Positions 62,150-64,000 of a stretch of 64,000 bases of DNA are shown here, piece by piece. The notes below the pieces were generated by a model. It was given only the letters and a program-made list of their open reading frames with translations. It did no database searches and was not told the DNA's origin. Positions within the stretch are counted from its first letter, which is position 1. The number at the start of each line of letters is the position of its first letter. Location of the stretch: positions 1-64,000 of the forward strand of contig PLNW01000162.1 in assembly GCA_003142855.1 (NCBI GenBank), in the 5' to 3' direction. This DNA comes from Myxococcales bacterium. GTDB taxonomy: Bacteria; Myxococcota_A; Polyangia; Fen-1088. A program made the translations under genes and the position numbers.

Positions 62150-63910
62150 TCATCGTTGCACTTGGAAAACCGTAAGGACTTCGTCGTCCACGATGGGCTT
62201 TCCAAACGCAGCGGCCAGGCGCTCACGAGCTTGGGCCACGAACTTCTTGGGGTTGGTGCCATGGTGGCTCACCACCTCGAGAAACAAGAATTCTCGCGCC
62301 AGGTTCCAATGGAGTAGCACGTACTGGGCTTGGCTCGCTCTGACAGCGCGCGGGTCAGAGACGTCCACAACTGTCTTGAAACGAATTCCCCGGCGGGGCG
62401 CCCCCTGTCCCAGCACATGATCGATGGTCATGTCGCTGAGAAGGTAGCCCCGTGAGGGTTGTTCGGAGCGTTCTGGGCTGTCATCGAGTGCCAGGCCAAA
62501 CCCATCCTTCCAACTTGCGCCGCTTTCGTAGTAGCCTGCCAGCACAGGTCGGTGGTGGAGCAATTGCGCGAAGTAGAGGCGGTTGTAGTCCTCACCGATC
62601 ACGAAGGGATACTCGATAATCGGGGCGCTTCCGCCTTCGCGGGCCACTCGTGCATAGAATGGGTGCAGTTGGGAGCGAAACAGGGGTTGCAGCGTGTCCT
62701 CGACGGGATCGGGCCCACTTCTGGCGGTGCCAAACTGTGAGTAGTCATATTGGAATACCGGATGCTTTGTGAAACTCGTCGTTCCGGCTTGGACGAATGG
62801 CAACGGGCCTGAGAAATAGAAAGCGACGGCCAGACCGAAAAGAAGGGTCACCCAAACCGTCTTCTGCAGGTATTGGGCCCTAACCAGGCCAGCCAGGGTT
62901 TGACCCGCAACCCCTATGGCGAAAGCCGGCAAGAGAAAGAGGGGCAAACTGTAGCGGGCAAAAATGGCGCCCACCTCGCCTTGGATAGGATGGATGAGAA
63001 GCACAGCGGTGACCGAGGCGGCAGCCGCCGAGCCGAGAATCAGCAGTTCCCGTGGGGCTTGCTTTGCCGCCAGCACCAGCCCGCCTGCGGTTAGACCCAC
63101 AAAGATCAGCTGGATTTCTGCAGACGCGCTGCCGCACACGAGCTGCAGGAGCGCGCCAGCGGTTCGCGCCGTGAAAGGCAGATACGCCGGTCCTGCGGAT
63201 GACACGGACTGAAGCATCGCCGGCAGGGACAATGCACCGGCTATGGCAAACATCGCTAGCCCAGCCAAGACAACCCGCCTTGGACTCGGTCCCAATCTGC
63301 GCTGGCGTCCTTGCAGCAGGGCGGCCGCTGTCCAGGCTGCCAACAGCGGAGCGAAAGCCGTGACGTGAACCCAAATCGCCAAGGCACCCAGTACGACGGC
63401 GCCGATGGCACGGCTCCGGCGGGCGCCGTTGCTCCAACGGCCAAGATGGGTGAACGCGAGGAACTCGAGCAGAAGCAGCGGGGCATAGGGACGAGCAAGG
63501 CGGCTATGAAAAATCAGAAAAGGCGCCAGCGCCATGATCAAACCGGAGAGCAAGGCTGCCCTGGCCCCGAAGTGCCGCGCGACCCAGCGAGGGTAGTACC
63601 ACAAGAGAAGAATGCCGGCTGCCAGCGAGGGGAAAACGATCGACCATTCAGACAGACCGAAGGTATCCAGCATGAGCCGAAGATAGAGATTGTGCGGCAC
63701 ACTGTTGGCGCCCAGTCGGGAGTAGTGCATGAAGAGATAGGCCAGGCCGTGGTCGAGAACGTAACGGATGGCGTGCCACTCGTCGTCAAACGGAATCTGG
63801 CTTCCCAGGTTCCACAGACGCAGGGTGGCGCCGAACGCAAGGATGGCCAGCAGCAAGAGGCCCTGAGCCCGCGTCGGGGGGCTTGGGAGGCTCGAATCCT
63901 GCTCGCCCAC
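62150..63910 (-). CDS. GT-C-type membrane glycosyltransferase (ArnT/PMT-like)
   Basis: The 586-residue protein has about eleven hydrophobic segments. The first loop has LGSQIPFDDEWHAIRYVLDH with acidic DD-E, typical of PMT/ArnT enzymes using polyprenyl-phosphate sugars. The SRLARPYAPLLLLEFLAFTH region follows. The 150-residue C-terminal domain is soluble and periplasmic. The start is a GTG, one base after the stop of the next upstream gene, so the two are co-translated. Confidence 0.8.
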   Translation of the reverse strand: MGEQDSSLPSPPTRAQGLLLLAILAFGATLRLWNLGSQIPFDDEWHAIRYVLDHGLAYLFMHYSRLGANSVPHNLYLRLMLDTFGLSEWSIVFPSLAAGILLLWYYPRWVARHFGARAALLSGLIMALAPFLIFHSRLARPYAPLLLLEFLAFTHLGRWSNGARRSRAIGAVVLGALAIWVHVTAFAPLLAAWTAAALLQGRQRRLGPSPRRVVLAGLAMFAIAGALSLPAMLQSVSSAGPAYLPFTARTAGALLQLVCGSASAEIQLIFVGLTAGGLVLAAKQAPRELLILGSAAAASVTAVLLIHPIQGEVGAIFARYSLPLFLLPAFAIGVAGQTLAGLVRAQYLQKTVWVTLLFGLAVAFYFSGPLPFVQAGTTSFTKHPVFQYDYSQFGTARSGPDPVEDTLQPLFRSQLHPFYARVAREGGSAPIIEYPFVIGEDYNRLYFAQLLHHRPVLAGYYESGASWKDGFGLALDDSPERSEQPSRGYLLSDMTIDHVLGQGAPRRGIRFKTVVDVSDPRAVRASQAQYVLLHWNLAREFLFLEVVSHHGTNPKKFVAQARERLAAAFGKPIVDDEVLTVFQVQR

Positions 63911-63911
63911 G

Positions 63912-64000
63912 CTAGCCCTCGGCGCGCTTTCTCAGGCGGGGAAAACGACTGGGGGTCAGCCAGGAGCGCACCCGGTAGCCCAGGATCATCCAGATCATGC
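63912..64000 (-). CDS. 3' end of a further minus-strand gene (partial)
   Basis: The last 28 residues visible are MIWMILGYRVRSWL plus a basic tail TPSRFPRLRKRAEG and stop TAG at 63912-63914. The hydrophobic end and basic tail suggest a membrane protein or glycosyltransferase. The gene continues past the window. Confidence 0.5.
   Translation of the reverse strand, partial: MIWMILGYRVRSWLTPSRFPRLRKRAEG

Overview
This is a GC-rich window with dense gene packing, many 4-base ATGA overlaps, long open frames on non-coding strands, Gly/Ser-rich lipoproteins and a CarD-type regulator. These traits suggest an uncultured member of the Myxococcota (Polyangia-like deltaproteobacteria). That is inference from gene content; there is no rRNA or tRNA in the window to settle it.

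Layout. 1-530 is non-coding and holds one copy each of two dispersed repeat families (called RE-A and RE-B here). 533-5286 carries a secreted metallo-beta-lactamase-fold lipoprotein, an outer-membrane protein, an APH-fold kinase and a MazEF-type toxin-antitoxin pair. 5300-16508 is a nitrogen and aromatic amino-acid block. On the minus strand an OmpR/GlnR-like regulator overlaps prephenate dehydratase (pheA), followed by fabI and a three-part chorismate mutase/prephenate-dehydratase-like/DAHP synthase fusion. gltBD (glutamate synthase) is transcribed divergently. 16512-19286 holds a 21-bp minisatellite and a small gene-cassette array with attC-like sites but no integrase (CALIN-like). 19287-20870 has a His-rich secreted protein, YjbQ, a HicBA pair and a yjbQ remnant. 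20908-28276 is an envelope and polysaccharide-use region: lipoprotein, EamA transporter, GH43 lipoprotein and TonB-dependent receptor. A GH3 enzyme at 38.9 kb fits the same theme.

28284-42939 is mostly housekeeping: half-size GDT1 protein, RlmI-like methyltransferase, FeoAB, YceI, histidine kinase, gdhA, RibF, RsmB. 42988-47908 pairs a DTW-domain tRNA-modifying protein, with an extra exonuclease-like domain, with a full-length LanB dehydratase that has no obvious precursor or cyclase. A thioredoxin and a small acidic protein converge on it. 48108-56511 is an S1 protein and then surface-sugar genes (WlbB- and WlbA-like, a frameshifted deacetylase, an LpxD-like protein, GT-C and GT2 glycosyltransferases, a DUF2156 protein). 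These have been rearranged around an 85-bp repeat. 56703-64000 has an HD protein, a DUF1877 protein, ligA (with an in-frame RE-B insert), CarD, a type IV pilin and another GT-C transferase.

Four points stand out: the DTW/LanB pair, which share tRNA as substrate; the trifunctional aromatic enzyme whose dehydratase part has lost its TRF catalytic motif beside an intact stand-alone PheA; the integrase-less cassette array; and repeat elements that have entered or re-ended coding genes (ligA, a Gfo/Idh gene, an LpxD-like gene, a TPR/GT-C gene).
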